64,000 nt of DNA, taken from positions 79,676,042 through 79,740,041 of the forward strand of contig JACMZG010000008.1 of NCBI GenBank assembly GCA_018340805.1, in the 5' to 3' direction. The translations under genes were made by a program, and so were the position numbers. The notes beneath the pieces are model-generated. The model was not told the origin of the DNA. It made no database searches and was given only the letters and a program-made list of their open reading frames with translations. Source of the stretch: Microvelia longipes (taxonomy: Eukaryota > Arthropoda > Insecta > Hemiptera > Veliidae). This document shows, piece after piece, positions 1-12,029 of this stretch (within the stretch, counting starts at the first letter, position 1; each line of letters begins with the position of its first letter).

Positions 1-75
1 TATTACTAGAGGGGGCCCTATAGGTTAAATTTTGAAACATTGAAAAAGTAACCTGACCACCTTCGCTTATAAATA
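1..75. repeat. Dispersed repeat fragment, also at 9,635-9,712
   Basis: The segment around GGTTAAATTTTGAAA..GAAAAAGTAAC..GACCACC recurs with about 85-90% identity by eye at 9,635-9,712. Positions 76-404 hold no gene I can recognise. Confidence 0.6.
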
Positions 76-404
76 AAATCAAATAATTAGTTCAAAATTA
101 CAATAACTTATATAGAAGAATGTTAAAAATATAAAGCATAACACACACAATGTACGGGAAGCCGAAATTAATCGAATTATTATATTCTGAACTTACTCTT
201 GTTGGAGGTTTCAATAAGGTTACACAGAGCATCTGAGAGCCACAAAAGGATGTTCTGGCCTCTGAATGTAATGTGATGGGCTATGCTCCCTCTAGTATAT
301 ATATCTCTATGATCGTAGCTATCACTGTTTGCTATTATTACGAGCTGCTATCTTGGATTTTGTCCAAAATATTATTTGTTCTTTCTCGCGTAGGACTTGC
401 TTTT

Positions 405-1310
405 ACTTTTCCTTATTTATACTGTAGGTTTATAGGGAAAGAATTGTGTTTGTAAAAAATTACAGGATCAAGATATCATCTGAATTAATAAGTGGCAAAG
501 TTGTGTTTGTCTATTATCATCGTATCTCCGTGTGTATTAAAGCTAGAGAAATTAAAATTGGTTCAAAAATTAATCTTTTGGTCTGTTGTCCTCTCCGGAA
601 AATAATTTTTTTATGACGTCATTAACCCGAAATAATGACTGCGCAAAAATGTCGAAAATACATAAAACGCGAAAACATTTATCGATCGTTTTAAGGTTTA
701 GCACCTATAGTGACATATATGAGACCAACATATGTGCTATCTATCATCTCATTATCAGCATTAGTTCAATTTTTATCAAATGATTTCTTTACGTTTTTTT
801 AATATTGAAAAAATCGAAAAATCATCCAATTGAGTTAAAATATAGTACAAATGTATTCCTTTATGTAATGAATAAATATAATTTTCGTTTCAATACGTCA
901 AGTAGTAGTAATATCTGTGGTTTTTGTTGGATCATATAAGTTAATCGGAAGGAAGCGAGATCAGTGCCTGGATCGTGGAGATGGATGATCCGCGTAGATC
1001 GCGATAAAACTAATGTATTCACTATCTGAGGAGGAGCGAAGCGAATCCGAAGACTTGTTGTAGTATAAATTTTGGGATTTATATATTCTGAGGGCAAGCG
1101 AAGCGAATCCGAAGGCTTGTTGCATTATAAATTTGGGGATTTATATATTCTGAGGGCAAGCGAAGCGAATCCGAAGACTTGTTGCATTATAAATTTGGGG
1201 ATTTATATATTCTAAGGGCAAGCGAAGCGAGTCCGAAGTATTGAGAATGAGCGTAGCGAATGCGATGTAGTGAGCAAAAGTTACGAAGTACCCCGTATCC
1301 GATTTTTTGT
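405..1310 (+). repeat. 5S-like dispersed repeat, copy a (near full length)
   Basis: It begins with TTTTCCTTATTTATACTGTA and carries the family blocks: a GTCTGTTATCATCG/AGCTCC segment, TTTTTTTATGACGTCATTAA, CATCTCATTATCAGCATTAG, a degenerate 5S-like stretch (about 927-1,010) and a tail of GCGAAGCGAATCCGAAG units. Other copies: 13.8, 17.0/19.0, 20.6, 22.8, 41.3-42.6 (reversed), 60.8 (reversed) and 62.0 kb (reversed). No coding capacity is seen. Confidence 0.7.
1066..1250 (+). repeat. 65-bp tandem repeat, about 3 copies
   Basis: Units of TATAAATTTGGGGATTTATA plus TTCTGAGGGCAAGCGAAGCG and AATCCGAAGACTTGTTG repeat in tandem inside the tail of the dispersed repeat. This is a local expansion, not a gene. 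Confidence 0.75.
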
Positions 1311-2870
1311 ATTATGTTGCATCTATTACCGTTAGTACGTTTGGTCTGTTTGACATTAGTGCCTGCAGACACCGAGTACCAAGTTTTGGGTCCAGTGGGA
1401 GGAGACATTTAAAATTTGATGAATGAAATGGGTGAAACTTTTTTAATATTGCAATGCCTTTCTTCCTATTATAGGATATAGATCTATTGTAGCTTTAAAA
1501 TTAGCTTTTTATTAGTGCAAATTTTAATTTTAAAAATACTAGGGTCAAAATGGTACTGTAACGAATTTATAAGTTAGACTGTAAGAAATTGAATGTCGGT
1601 GTAATTTTCTATGATATTAATTGTAATCAATAAATAATCGTTTAGTTCCATTTATTTAGAAACTAATGGAATGGGAGGAACAGTTACTTGCTTAACCGAC
1701 CAGGTAAATTGGTCAACCTGCCTCGCTGAGCTCTTTCTTCCCAACTTCTTTAGGTTGGCTCGCTTGGTTTGGAAATTAACAAGGTACATTTGAAAACAGT
1801 ATGCATGAGAAAACATAATTAGAAAAGGGATTTTATATGGTTTATAGCTTCTCTTTAAATAGTTAGAGTCGATTAGTAAGATATTTGTTGTTATTGTATC
1901 GTGTATTTGCTTTTGTTAAGTTGTTAACACTGATAATGATTATAGGTTTTATAATTTCCATGTTTGTTACTTTGATGTGGTTATATTTTAAGTTGATGTA
2001 GATATTTAACAGACCGAGGCCACGCGATGTTCCCTGTGCGATCCCCCTGATATTGGATCAACCTATATATAAAACCTTGTATCTCCTAAACCTGATAATT
2101 GAAGTTTGTTTTTAAAATAACCTCATCTAATCCAATATCACCGGAAAACAAATTCCAGAAGCACGAAAACCTTCGTCTTCCGTGAAATTGCATCATTGGG
2201 TTATCGTGTGGAAAGAGGAAGTGTTAATATTGACGCGGTTACTTCCAGCTGTATGGTTTATTAACTCGGTAACATAATAATATATATGATAGCATAACTC
2301 ATAAATTGTACCTTATTGATGTCTATAAAACAATAGTTCATAACATCATTTTGTAAAGTCAAGTTTGTAAATATGTACATTTGGTTGATTGTAGTTAAAT
2401 TGATTTATATTTTGATTAGACGCTACTTTTCAAAAAACAACGGGACTAACAGTGTACAGTTGGCTAGACTGACTAGCGAAAAGGGTAAGGGATAAATACG
2501 TCTCTCCTTTAATCAATTTTAGTTTACTTTTTAATTAAAATGATTTAAAATATGTTTTCTAATAAGTTTTAAAAACCATAACAAAGCTACTAAGTTTAAA
2601 ACTAATGTCCAATACACGTTTCTAAAATATAAATTATCCACGTCACGAATTATAAATTTAAATGTTTATAGAACTATTCTAGCCACACAAGTTGTCGGCA
2701 TTAAAATTACTTAAGTTATATCATAAAGAAAACAATTAAAGTTCCATTACAAATAATTTATTAGGTAATGAATCCTGGCAATCCTGTGTTCCACTTAGGA
2801 GGAATCTTTAGGTCCTTCATGTTAACATCTTAGATAAACGACAATGCTTTAAATGACTGAGACTTAAAAC
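1311..2870. other. No gene recognised
   Basis: AT-rich sequence with no convincing open frame, RNA gene or repeat with a second copy that I could spot. Confidence 0.5.
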
Positions 2871-4965
2871 CCTTGTAGGTGCCTTCACACGTAGAGACAA
2901 ACGTCGGATTCATTATATACATTGACGCTGTCACCGTCAAAGTCTGTAGTTGTCCTAACAGGTAGAAAACAAACGGCAGACTCATTAGATATATTGCGCT
3001 ATCACCGTCAAAGGCTGTACATGTCTTTACAAGGAAATGCTAAACATCGGATTTATTATATACATTGACATGGTCCCTGTCAAATCCTGTAGATGCTTCA
3101 CAAGTAAAAGCTAAACGGATTTATTATATACATTTGCGTGGTTACCGTCAAATCCTGTATATGCTTCACTAGTTAAGGCTTAACGTCGGATTCATTATAT
3201 TCATTGACTCGGGTCAACGTCAAATCCTGTAGATGCCTTTACAAGTAAAGTCTAAACGTCGGATTCATTATATTCATTGACTCGGGTCAACGTCAAATCC
3301 TGTAGATGCCTTTACAAGTAAAGTCTAAACGTCGGATTCATTATATTCATTGACTCGGGTCAACGTCAAATCTTGTAGATGCCTTTACAAGTAAAGTCTA
3401 AACGTCGGATTCATTGACTCGGGTCACCGTAAATCCTGTAGATGTTTTCACATGTAAAAGCTAAACGTCGGATAAATTATATTCATTGACTCAGTCAACG
3501 TCAAATCCTGTAGATGCCTTTACAAGTAAAGTCTAAACGTCGGATTCATTATATTCATTGACTCGGGTCAACGTCAAATCCTGTAGATGCCTTCACAAGT
3601 AAAAGCTAAACGTCGGATTTATTATATACATTTGCGTGGTTACCGTCAAATCCTGTAGATGCTTCACAAGTAAAGCTAAACGTCGGGATAAATATATTTA
3701 TTGACTCGGGTCAACGTCAAATCCTGTAGATACCTTTACATGTAAAGGCTAAACGTCGGATTCATTATATTCATTGACTCAGTCAACGTCAAATCCTGTA
3801 GATGCCTTTACAGTAAAGTCTAAACGTCGATTCATTTGACTCGGGTCAACGTAAAATCCTGTAGATGTTTTACAAGTTAAACGACATCGGTCCGTAATCC
3901 TGTAGATGCCTTCACAAGTAAAAGCTAAACGTCGGAAAAATTATATTCATTGACTCAGTCAACGTCAAATCCTGTAGATGCCTTCACAAGTAAAGTCTAA
4001 ACGTCGGATTCATTGACTCGGGTCACCGTAAAATCCTGTAGATGTTTTCACAAGTAAAAGCTAAACGCCGGATAAATTATATTCATTGACTCAGTCAACG
4101 TCAAATCCTGTAAGATGCCTTCCACAAGTAAAGCTAAACGTCGGATCATTGACTCGGGTCACCGTAAAATCCTGTAGATGTTTTCACAAGTAAAAGCTAA
4201 ACGCCGGATAAATTATATTCATTGACTCGGGTCAACGTCAAATCCTGTAGATGCCTTTACAAGTAAAGTCTAAACGTCGGATTCATTGACTCGGGTCACC
4301 GTAAAATCCTGTAGATGTTTTTACAAGTAAAAGCTAAACGCCGGATAAATTATATTCATTGACTCGGGTCAACGTCAAATCCTGTAGATGCCTTCACAAG
4401 TAAAAGCTAAACGTCAGAATAACTATATTCATTGACTCAGTCAACGTCAAATCCTGTAGATACCTTTACATGTAAAGGCTAAACGTCGGATTCATATATT
4501 CATTGACTCGTCAACGTCAAATCCTGTAGATGCCTTTACAAGTAAAGTCTAAACGTCGGATTCATTGACTCGGGTCACCGTAAAATCCTGTAGATGTTTT
4601 CACAAGTAAAAGCTAAACGCCGGATAAATTATATTCATTGACTCGGGTCAACGTCAAATCCTGTAGATGCCTTCACAAGTAAAAGCTAAACGTCGGATTC
4701 ATTATATTCATTGACTCGGGTCAACGTCAAATCCTGTAGATGCCTTTACAAGTAAAGTCTAAACGTCGGATTCATTATATTCATTGACTCGGGTCAACGT
4801 CAAATCCTGTAGATGCCTTTACAAGTAAAGTCTAAACGTCGGATTCATTATATTCATTGACTTAAGTCACCGTAAAACCCTGTAGATGCCTTCACAAGTA
4901 AAATCTAAAATTTGCGTGGTTACCGTCAAATCTTGTAGATGCCTTTGCAAGTAAAGGCTAAACAT
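2871..4965 (+). repeat. 73-bp satellite array (about 28 copies)
   Basis: The monomer runs from GTAGATGCCTTTACAAGTAA through AGTCTAAACGTCGGATTCAT and TATATTCATTGACTCGGGTC to AACGTCAAATCCT, 73 bp. Central copies are nearly identical and edge copies are diverged, as expected from unequal exchange. Several monomers lack the TATATTCAT block (about 64 bp). There are no spacers of CRISPR type. A diverged single monomer sits at about 59,918-59,990. Confidence 0.92.
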
Positions 4966-5734
4966 AAATGTATTGTTTTTTGCCGCAGATCCCGTGAATT
5001 TACTCTAGAATGCTTGCTTCCTTGTGAACCCATAAAATTTCTTTTCAACTTTTTGGTTTAAGCTTCATTGTGGGAAGTTTTTTTCCTACATTTTTGGAAG
5101 GAAAAAACATTTTAAAGATTATTATAAACTAGGTTTAGTATGGCAGCCCTACATGTTAAGCAGAACTGATTATGCCATAGCTTTGAACAAGTTATGGCAT
5201 GTGAAGTCGCATTTCCTTGTAAACTTTGCAACAAATGCTCTTGTTGCTACTTTAAAGCATAATCTGAAAATCTGTAAAAGAACTAGATAAATGCGCAAGA
5301 CATCTGGCATTCCAAGAGAAATTCGCCCGCCTTACGCACAACTAAGCCAAATATTTTTATAATCCTATTACCACTTAAATCTGTTGATAATTTTTGCTTA
5401 ACGTTTTTAATCTGGAATTATTTTAAATTTTTAATTATTAACCTTTTTTACCTAAACGGATTTAAATTAGTAATGATAAAAATATTAATTGGAGTCATTA
5501 TGAAACTTTTTAGCGTCTTAATTAATGTTTTCTGTTTAGTTGTTAACAATGTTAAATTATGGTTTGTAGATTTACACTTACGCTCTACTACGCTTTACTA
5601 CGCTCTACTATTTTCCTACCAGTGGAAAACTACTATATTACTATTTCCTACTATGGTGCTATTAGTATTTTCAATATAACTATTCGAAATATGAGTTATT
5701 TTAACTATACTTGTATACTAAGACATTTTAGCAT
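4966..5734. other. Intergenic/intronic, one repeat fragment
   Basis: At 5,285-5,345 there is a fragment (AATTCGCCCGCCTTACGCA) of the foldback family seen at 12,735-13,213. CTCTACTACGCTTTACTACG-like short repeats occur at 5,580-5,610. Nothing coding is recognised. Confidence 0.5.
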
Positions 5735-5859
5735 GCAAATGACGCTTATTAGGTTGTTCGGATGACGGAAGTTATGGGGGTGGGGAGTAGAGAGTATCGA
5801 TTCACATTACCTTCCTGATACTAAAAATATGTAACTGACAACATTTATAGACACACACA

Positions 5860-5945
<86 letters not shown>
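5735..5945 (+). repeat. Dispersed fragment plus (AT)n microsatellite
   Basis: AATGACGCTTATTAGGTTGT (from about 5,738) recurs at 11,406. In both places it is followed 100-200 bp later by an (AT)n tract (here 5,863-5,940), suggesting a repeat that carries or seeds the microsatellite. Confidence 0.7.
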
Positions 5946-5946
<1 letters not shown>

Positions 5947-7550
5947 TATTTTGTATATACATGTATGATTTTTTTAAAAACAATTTAACGGTAAAGCAAG
6001 CTTTTACATAATTAGGTAGACGGCAAGCTAAATCGATTGAGACCTGTTTCAGCTGAATTGGACTATCCCAAGTGGCGCAAACAGTACTAGATGGTGGGAA
6101 GGTGGTATGGGAGAAAGGTTCCGCCCCGTCAGCCTACTGTCCCAGGCAAAGAGGGCTCCCACAGAACTTTAGCAATCTTAGCTGGCCCGCAAAGAGGAAG
6201 AACCTTGAAGTAATCTTGTTATGGTCGTGGATTCTAAAGCGATTGAGACCGGGTTTGGTTTATTCAGATTCTTTTGTAAGCACGCTATCTTTCAAATGGA
6301 TTAATATTTTTAAATCAACCTCAGGGTAGACATGAACCCTTGTGAAAACTAGTTTTTGTTACGCCATTAACCAGGTTTGCTAAGTCAGAAAATATTTTTA
6401 AAAAATCGATTGAAATTAAGGTTATTTTTAAAAAAAATTGTTAATATGTTTTAATTTGTTTTGAAAACCTGTGATTTAAAAGTAAAACTATAAATTATTG
6501 TTTACTAGTAAAATCATCACCTGCTGATCACATGGTAGTTACACTGTTATATCATGAAGGCTGTGAATTGTAGATTTTGTGCCCATGCCAACGGCACCTC
6601 CTACATGTAGTATGTTTATATACACTTTTCAATTTCTTTGCAAGCTTTTGGCGTAACATTATAAGCGCGATCACCAAATGTCTAAAGTAATCTCAATTCA
6701 ACCAGAATTCAAAATTTAATTGCTCTACCAAATGTGCTATTATATCGATTTAGCGTATTTTCATAAAAAAATACGCTTATAAGGTTTTCCCTTCACTAGT
6801 CTTTCTACTAAGAAAATCTCCATATCCTAATACCATTTTTCTTGTTTAAGACGTTTTACAAAAAATTTTATCTAAAGAAACATTTCCTTAAGAACCCTAA
6901 ACCTGATTTAATAGAAAATTATGACTCATAAAGTTTGACATAATGTTCTATGTAACTCTTAATATATTATGAAGATATTAGATTTTTTAAAGCTAAAAGA
7001 AGCTTAAAATTGTCGAATAAAATGACTACTTAAGCTTGATATATCTGCTTGGAAACAAGGCCGACACGGAAAGTGCCAGATATTTCATTTTTAAATAGAC
7101 TTCCTTAGGACAATGCCGCCTTTTAATAAACTTAAAGAGCTTAACTAATAAAGCTCCTATTTTAGTTTTAGGTGATTTACAGGAAAAACTTTCGGTGTGC
7201 TTCAGACTTTCCAAATTACTTTCTTGCTTTGTATTCTGAATTATTCGTAATAATTAATTTAGTTTAACTAAAACTAAACCAGTATTGCAGTTTATTACTT
7301 AAATTCTGTGAAATACAGAAACACTTTTTGCTTGGAAGTGTGGGTTTTTTGACGAGTAGATTTAATAGTCCTTGGCAAAGAGATACTAATGCTAGAGAGG
7401 CTCTTTTGGTTTAATTTTGAAATATCATGAGTAATCTGAACTCCCTGATAATTATTATAATCAAAGAATCGATAAGGAATTAATAATCGAGCATTTATAA
7501 TACAAAAAAGACACGAAAAATTTGCGAAAACCCCGACTCCAAAACACGTA
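5946..7550. other. No gene recognised
   Basis: AT-rich sequence. Open frames near 6,072-6,329 and 7,026-7,558 are short and show no family I recognise. Confidence 0.45.
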
Positions 7551-7970
7551 ACAAACATGGAGTAGGTTCCTCTGAGCCCCTTAGAGCCCCGTAAGGATGT
7601 TTCAAGTCTCTCAATGTATTAAAATAGGGTATCTCCCCTCTAGTAATATATTTCTTTGCGATCTGGGAGGAGGTTTCACAGAGGCCCAAAAATATGTTTC
7701 AAGTCTCTCAATGTATTGAGGTAGGGAATGCCCACTCTAGTAATTTATCTCTATGTCCCTTGGACATAGCACAAAAGGTAACTAACCATTTTTTCGTCGT
7801 ATGTCCAACTAGGGATTTAAGCGAATCATCTTTGGAAATTAACAATAAATTAGCTCCATAATTTAGGCGATTTTTATATTCTGTGGACGTGCGTAGCGAA
7901 TCCGATATGGCGAGGAAAAGTTGCGAAGTGAACCGTACCCGATCGGGAATCGGGAAAAGCATGGAGGGGC
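7551..7970. repeat. Short duplicated blocks and tail of the 5S-like repeat family
   Basis: ATGTTTCAAGTCTCTCAATG is present twice (7,597 and 7,696), each followed by a CCCNCTCTAGTAAT block. The stretch 7,885-7,950 (GTGCGTAGCGAATCCGATAT and GTTGCGAAGTGAACCGTACC) matches the tail of the 5S-like family. 7,971-8,640 shows nothing recognisable. Confidence 0.55.
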
Positions 7971-8689
7971 ATGCTTTTCCCTACTATTTTAAGATTTAAG
8001 AAAGCAAAACTTAACTTGAGGATTAGAGGTTTTCTGGATTAGTTTTCATATTCAATAGGAAAAAGTATTAGCTTAGTTATTTATTAAGTTTTTTCTGGGT
8101 CGAAATGTATTTGCTGTTGTAATGTAGAATGATTGTTAAGTATTTTTAGATACTGTTTAGTCATCTATCTTTTATGTCGTTGCTTTGTTATGTTCTACTG
8201 ATGGTAATCGTTCCCTTTTCTTTTCAATTTAACAAATGATAATATAATATCGATCTTTTTGTCGAGTTGAGAATATTTCCCTTTTAGGCCTAGGTTCGCT
8301 GACTCCCTAGTGATAAATGGCATAAGCAACTCGTTATTCCTATCCTCCAACCGAATACTCCGTAAATTGTAACTTATAAGATCGACAGAGGCCAGTTTCA
8401 GTTATTTCAAGTGTATTTGAACAAATTATTTTCGTATTAAGGAGAATATAAAGAGACTGATTGTTAGACAAAGGATAAAACTGCTCTTATCATTCCCTTG
8501 GTAGCTTAGTACCATAACACTGCATTGGTGACGTCATTTTTTGATTTTCATAATAATTACAATTTCACGTAAACAGTACATTACTTTTAGACTATTTTGT
8601 CTTAAATTAAGTTAATTGAATTTAAAATAAGTTGTATTTATTAACAGAAAACTGAGCAGTGGAGTAAACACAGCTAACAAATGATAACA

Positions 8690-8850
8690 CTGAGACTGAG
8701 AGTCAGTCCGCTATATGACTCTGCCTAAAAAGTCAGACTAGGATTCTCCTTCTTCAACTCTCCGGCACTGATGATGATCGTGAGGTCGAAAGCCGGCTCT
8801 TGTTTTAATAAAGGTTTTGTGGAAAGATTTTGGTGTTGTTATTTGTTTAG
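8690..8850 (+). repeat. Half copy of the CTGATGA/GAAA foldback family
   Basis: CCGGCACTGATGATGATCGT and GAGGTCGAAAGCCGGCTCTT (8,762-8,801) match one arm of the foldback elements at 19.2, 33.2, 35.5 and 41.8 kb. The outer end (GTGGAAAGATT) is a degenerate form of GTGGAGAGACT. 8,851-9,634 has no recognisable content. Confidence 0.65.
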
Positions 8851-9634
8851 TTGTAATTATTATTTATTGGATATATTCTTTAATTATCTGTATTGTATAA
8901 AGTGGTTTAACGTGACGTTACTGAAAGCCCGCCATTTGAGCATTACAAGTTTGTAGAGGGGTGTGGAGTCTCTTATCCCTCTCTAATGAGGCTCGAGTGA
9001 GAGTAAGTACAGTTTTGGGCACCTAATGGAAACTGTCACTCATTTAGACCTTTTATCACTGTGTTATTTTACCTAAGTCCTCCCTCTAAGTGTAAGTCTT
9101 TTTGAATCAAAGGAACTTCTTTTTCCAAATGTTAGGAATGAATTACTCGATTCTTTGGGACATTTTCTCCTATATTCCAAAGTGAGGGGTCGACGTTTGG
9201 GACAGCGTTCCGACTATTCTTTTTTCCTGTAGGTGAAAGAGATACGGTTTTAGTCAAAGATGTGCCTTAGTTCACCTGGACTGCCGCCAGTTTGTACAGC
9301 ATCGTGTAGCAAATATTGCGGATATAGCTCAAGGCATAAATCTTGAATAGAGGGGATGGCACGCTAAGTTGATTTGCCTTACAATAAAGTGACTCCGTTT
9401 AGGATAAACAATTAGAAAAAGTTAATCACAAAAAATGCTTGGTATGAACTGCGCAGATCTTTAATTTCGAGGCAAATATGCTCCCGACGAAAGCATTCCG
9501 CATTGAAGATTATAAAGTAATAGTGAAGACTAATATACTTTATTTGGCTTGTTACAAGCTTTTGTCTTCATATTTTTGTTAAAAATAATTAAGGTCGGTC
9601 ATTTAAATGTTTCATTTCCCCTGAAGTATAAAGA

Positions 9635-10110
9635 TAATAGTACTAGAGAGCTATGGGTTAAATTTTGAAATATCGAAAAAGTAACTTGACCACCTCGCTT
9701 ATAAATACAAACAAAAGGACAAAAGGCAAAATGACAATCAGGCAAAAAAGGCAATCAGTACAACATTTCAGTGACCTATACAGTAGAGCTTGAGTCTGGT
9801 GATGCTAGAAGAGCTGATTGATAGAGATTGGTAAGACTGGTTAAACGAGGGCGGGCCAAGTGAGACTAATGTGATCAGAGGAGCTAGTAAAACTAGATGA
9901 ACTAAGAACACTGCGAACTAGTAGTTTGCACTAGCCAGAAAGGTGAGCATGGCCCGAGCGGTGAGCCTAGCCAGGAGTGTAGCTGGTCTAGATGAACTAA
10001 GCACACTGTGAGCTAGTCGCAGACACTAGCCAGAGTGGTAAGTGTGGATAGACTCTGGTTTGGCTAGATGAACTAGACACACCGTGAACTAGTCATATGT
10101 GCCGCCATGT
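9635..10110. repeat. Repeat fragment plus approximately 90-bp tandem repeat
   Basis: 9,635-9,712 repeats positions 1-75. From about 9,890 to 10,110 there are about 2.5 diverged copies of a unit containing GATGAACTAAGNACACTG, GAACTAGT, CACTAGCCAGA and GGTGAGC. Confidence 0.6.
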
Positions 10111-10199
10111 ACGGAGGGTGTGCTTCCTAGATGATTGGATGTGTACAAACTTCGGGGTGGATTAGTTGAGTGAGGGGAAAAGGCTAATATGACCCTTAA

Positions 10200-10395
10200 A
10201 AAGCGCAAAAATTAGCATAGACTGAGCTTCAAATAAATGCGAATAACGCTGTGTCGGAAAAATTAAATAACAAGTTGTGACGCTACTGCTCTGGTTATAA
10301 ATCATGTATCGGAAAATTAAGCAAGAAATAAATTGATGAGCAAGAAAGCAAGGATTTCTGAGAAAATTCGCCCGACTTGCAGACCACCCTACCAG
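10200..10395. repeat. Fragment of the 12.7-kb foldback family
   Basis: Shares GACGCTACTGCTCTGGTTAT, AAGCAAGAAATAAATTGATG and AAATTCGCCCGACTTGCAGA with the fragment at 33,835-33,985 and, at its end, with the arms of 12,735-13,213. 10,396-11,225 shows no gene. Confidence 0.55.
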
Positions 10396-11399
10396 ATTTT
10401 TCTTCTGATATAATATTAACGCGTTGATTAAGTAAAGCTATGATATGATCCGTGCCATCATTAGCTGTTTCAAATTATAATTACTAAAACCTGGTATTAG
10501 TAGTTGGTCCTTATTTCTTTTCTGGTTGATGTGGATAATTCGTACTAATTATGATCACTTGGTACTTTCCCGCAGTTATCTCCCCTCCTTACTAACAAAA
10601 CCTCTTTATAAAATTACCCAGACTAATCGATGCAGTTTAATAAATGAACTTCCACTGAAATGGGCATTGGGCTTTCAGAAAGACAAACCATTATAATCTG
10701 CTTTTAAAGGCTAATACCTGTAATTTGACTTCAGTCAATAACTGTTTGAAAAACTAACTGAATTATTTATATAATAAACGGGGGTGGGCAGTGACGTCAC
10801 GTCAAAGTCATTTCGAATACCGTATAATTATGCTCCATACTACTTACACCGAATAAGAAACTTTATTTTTACATTTCTATAAATAAAAATATTTTGATAA
10901 CTTAAAGAAAAAAATGGCTTTATAAAGATTTTGTATCGAATCGACGCTTGTACTTCCTGTGAAACCTGAATTTTATGTTATTTAAAATTGATAAGTTGTG
11001 TAAAAATAATGAATTGTTTTATAACCTAGTCAGCGAAGCACTTTGTCGTGAAGTTTTAAAATTACATTGTGGAATTGTGTTCTGATTGTTCAGAGAAGTT
11101 AGGAATGAAAGTGGCCGATCTCTGGATCACACCTATACGATCATGCTGGAATAAAACTACTTTCGTAGTATAAGTATTTAAGTTAAAATTATTGAAAAAA
11201 GTAGGTACATATTACCTCGGGTGTGGAGTTCGCTAGGTATAGTGAATCTAGATATGGGGTTTGCTACGCTTAACCTGACCACTTCAGGCTCGCTTTACTT
11301 TAACTTAAAATATGAAAATCACCTTATTTATATTGCAATATATCTTCGGAATCGGTTTGATCGTCTTCTGACTGTAAGAAATTCGGTTTAGGGAATTTT

Positions 11400-11616
11400 C
11401 ATCGGGGAATGACGCTTATGAAGTTGTTTGGACGACAAAAGTGGAGATGGGATCGATTCCGTTTGGCTTCCCGATTCAAGAAATATATGTCTTGGCAAAG
11501 TTTATTTGTGTCCGTGAGTGAGTGTGTTTCTTGTGGCCCACAAAATCTCTTGATTGCTATTTCATATCGAAACGATACGTGGCATATAGCGAGATATTTA
11601 TAAGGTCATCATGTAA

Positions 11617-11657
<41 letters not shown>

Positions 11658-11700
11658 TATATTATATGTTGGTGTGTGTGTGTGTGTGTGTTGTGTAAGG
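11400..11700 (+). repeat. Dispersed fragment followed by (AT)n and (GT)n tracts
   Basis: AATGACGCTTATGAAGTTGT matches 5,738. An (AT)n tract (about 11,621-11,650) and a (GT)n tract (about 11,670-11,690) follow about 90 bp before the exon 1 acceptor. Confidence 0.7.
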
Positions 11701-11790
11701 GTGTGTATAATTATTTGACTCAATTATTTTTAATCTTCAGAGTTTCTTTTTTTTAAATGGTGACCAATAGGTTTTTATGGTTTGTTTCAG

Positions 11791-12029
11791 ACGAAGGCAG
11801 CGGAAGCAAGACTGGTAAACTTGCTAGAAGAGCTAGAAGTTTTAAAGAAGATTTCCTTGATATCATCAGTCAGATGAGAAGTCCCGGGGGCAGTAATAAC
11901 AGTGGCGGAGGTAGTAGTAGTAGTAGCCCTAGACCTCCTAGGAGTCCTAAAGCAAGGACTTCTAGTTCATCTGACAGCCATCCAGACGATAAGAATCCTA
12001 TATCTGATCTTCAGATACATGTCAGACAG
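11791..12029 (+). CDS. RAPGEF1: RAPGEF1 exon 1 of those visible
   Basis: The acceptor follows a T-rich tract ending TTTCAG, and the donor is CAG|GTATAT. It enters with two bases of a split codon and ends in phase 0 at Q. It encodes a basic start (KTGKLARRARSFKEDFLDII), then a Gly/Ser-rich run with a poly-Ser AGT-repeat tract, a PRPPRSPKA segment and an acidic stretch ending HVRQ. The basic/helical part resembles the region near the N-terminus of C3G. The upstream open frame that includes an ATG at 11,757 runs through the acceptor and is intronic read-through. A 5' exon must exist upstream. Confidence 0.78.

Noticed and set aside
2871..4965. CRISPR-like array
   Set aside because: The repeat is continuous with no unique spacers, and the window is eukaryotic; it is a satellite.
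6072..6329. 85-codon open frame of higher GC content
   Set aside because: No recognisable domain, no splice-site support and no second copy; left unannotated.
11757..11790. ATG at 11,757 as the gene start
   Set aside because: It precedes a good TTTCAG acceptor, and the peptide before it (VTNRFLWFVS) does not resemble C3G; it is intronic read-through.
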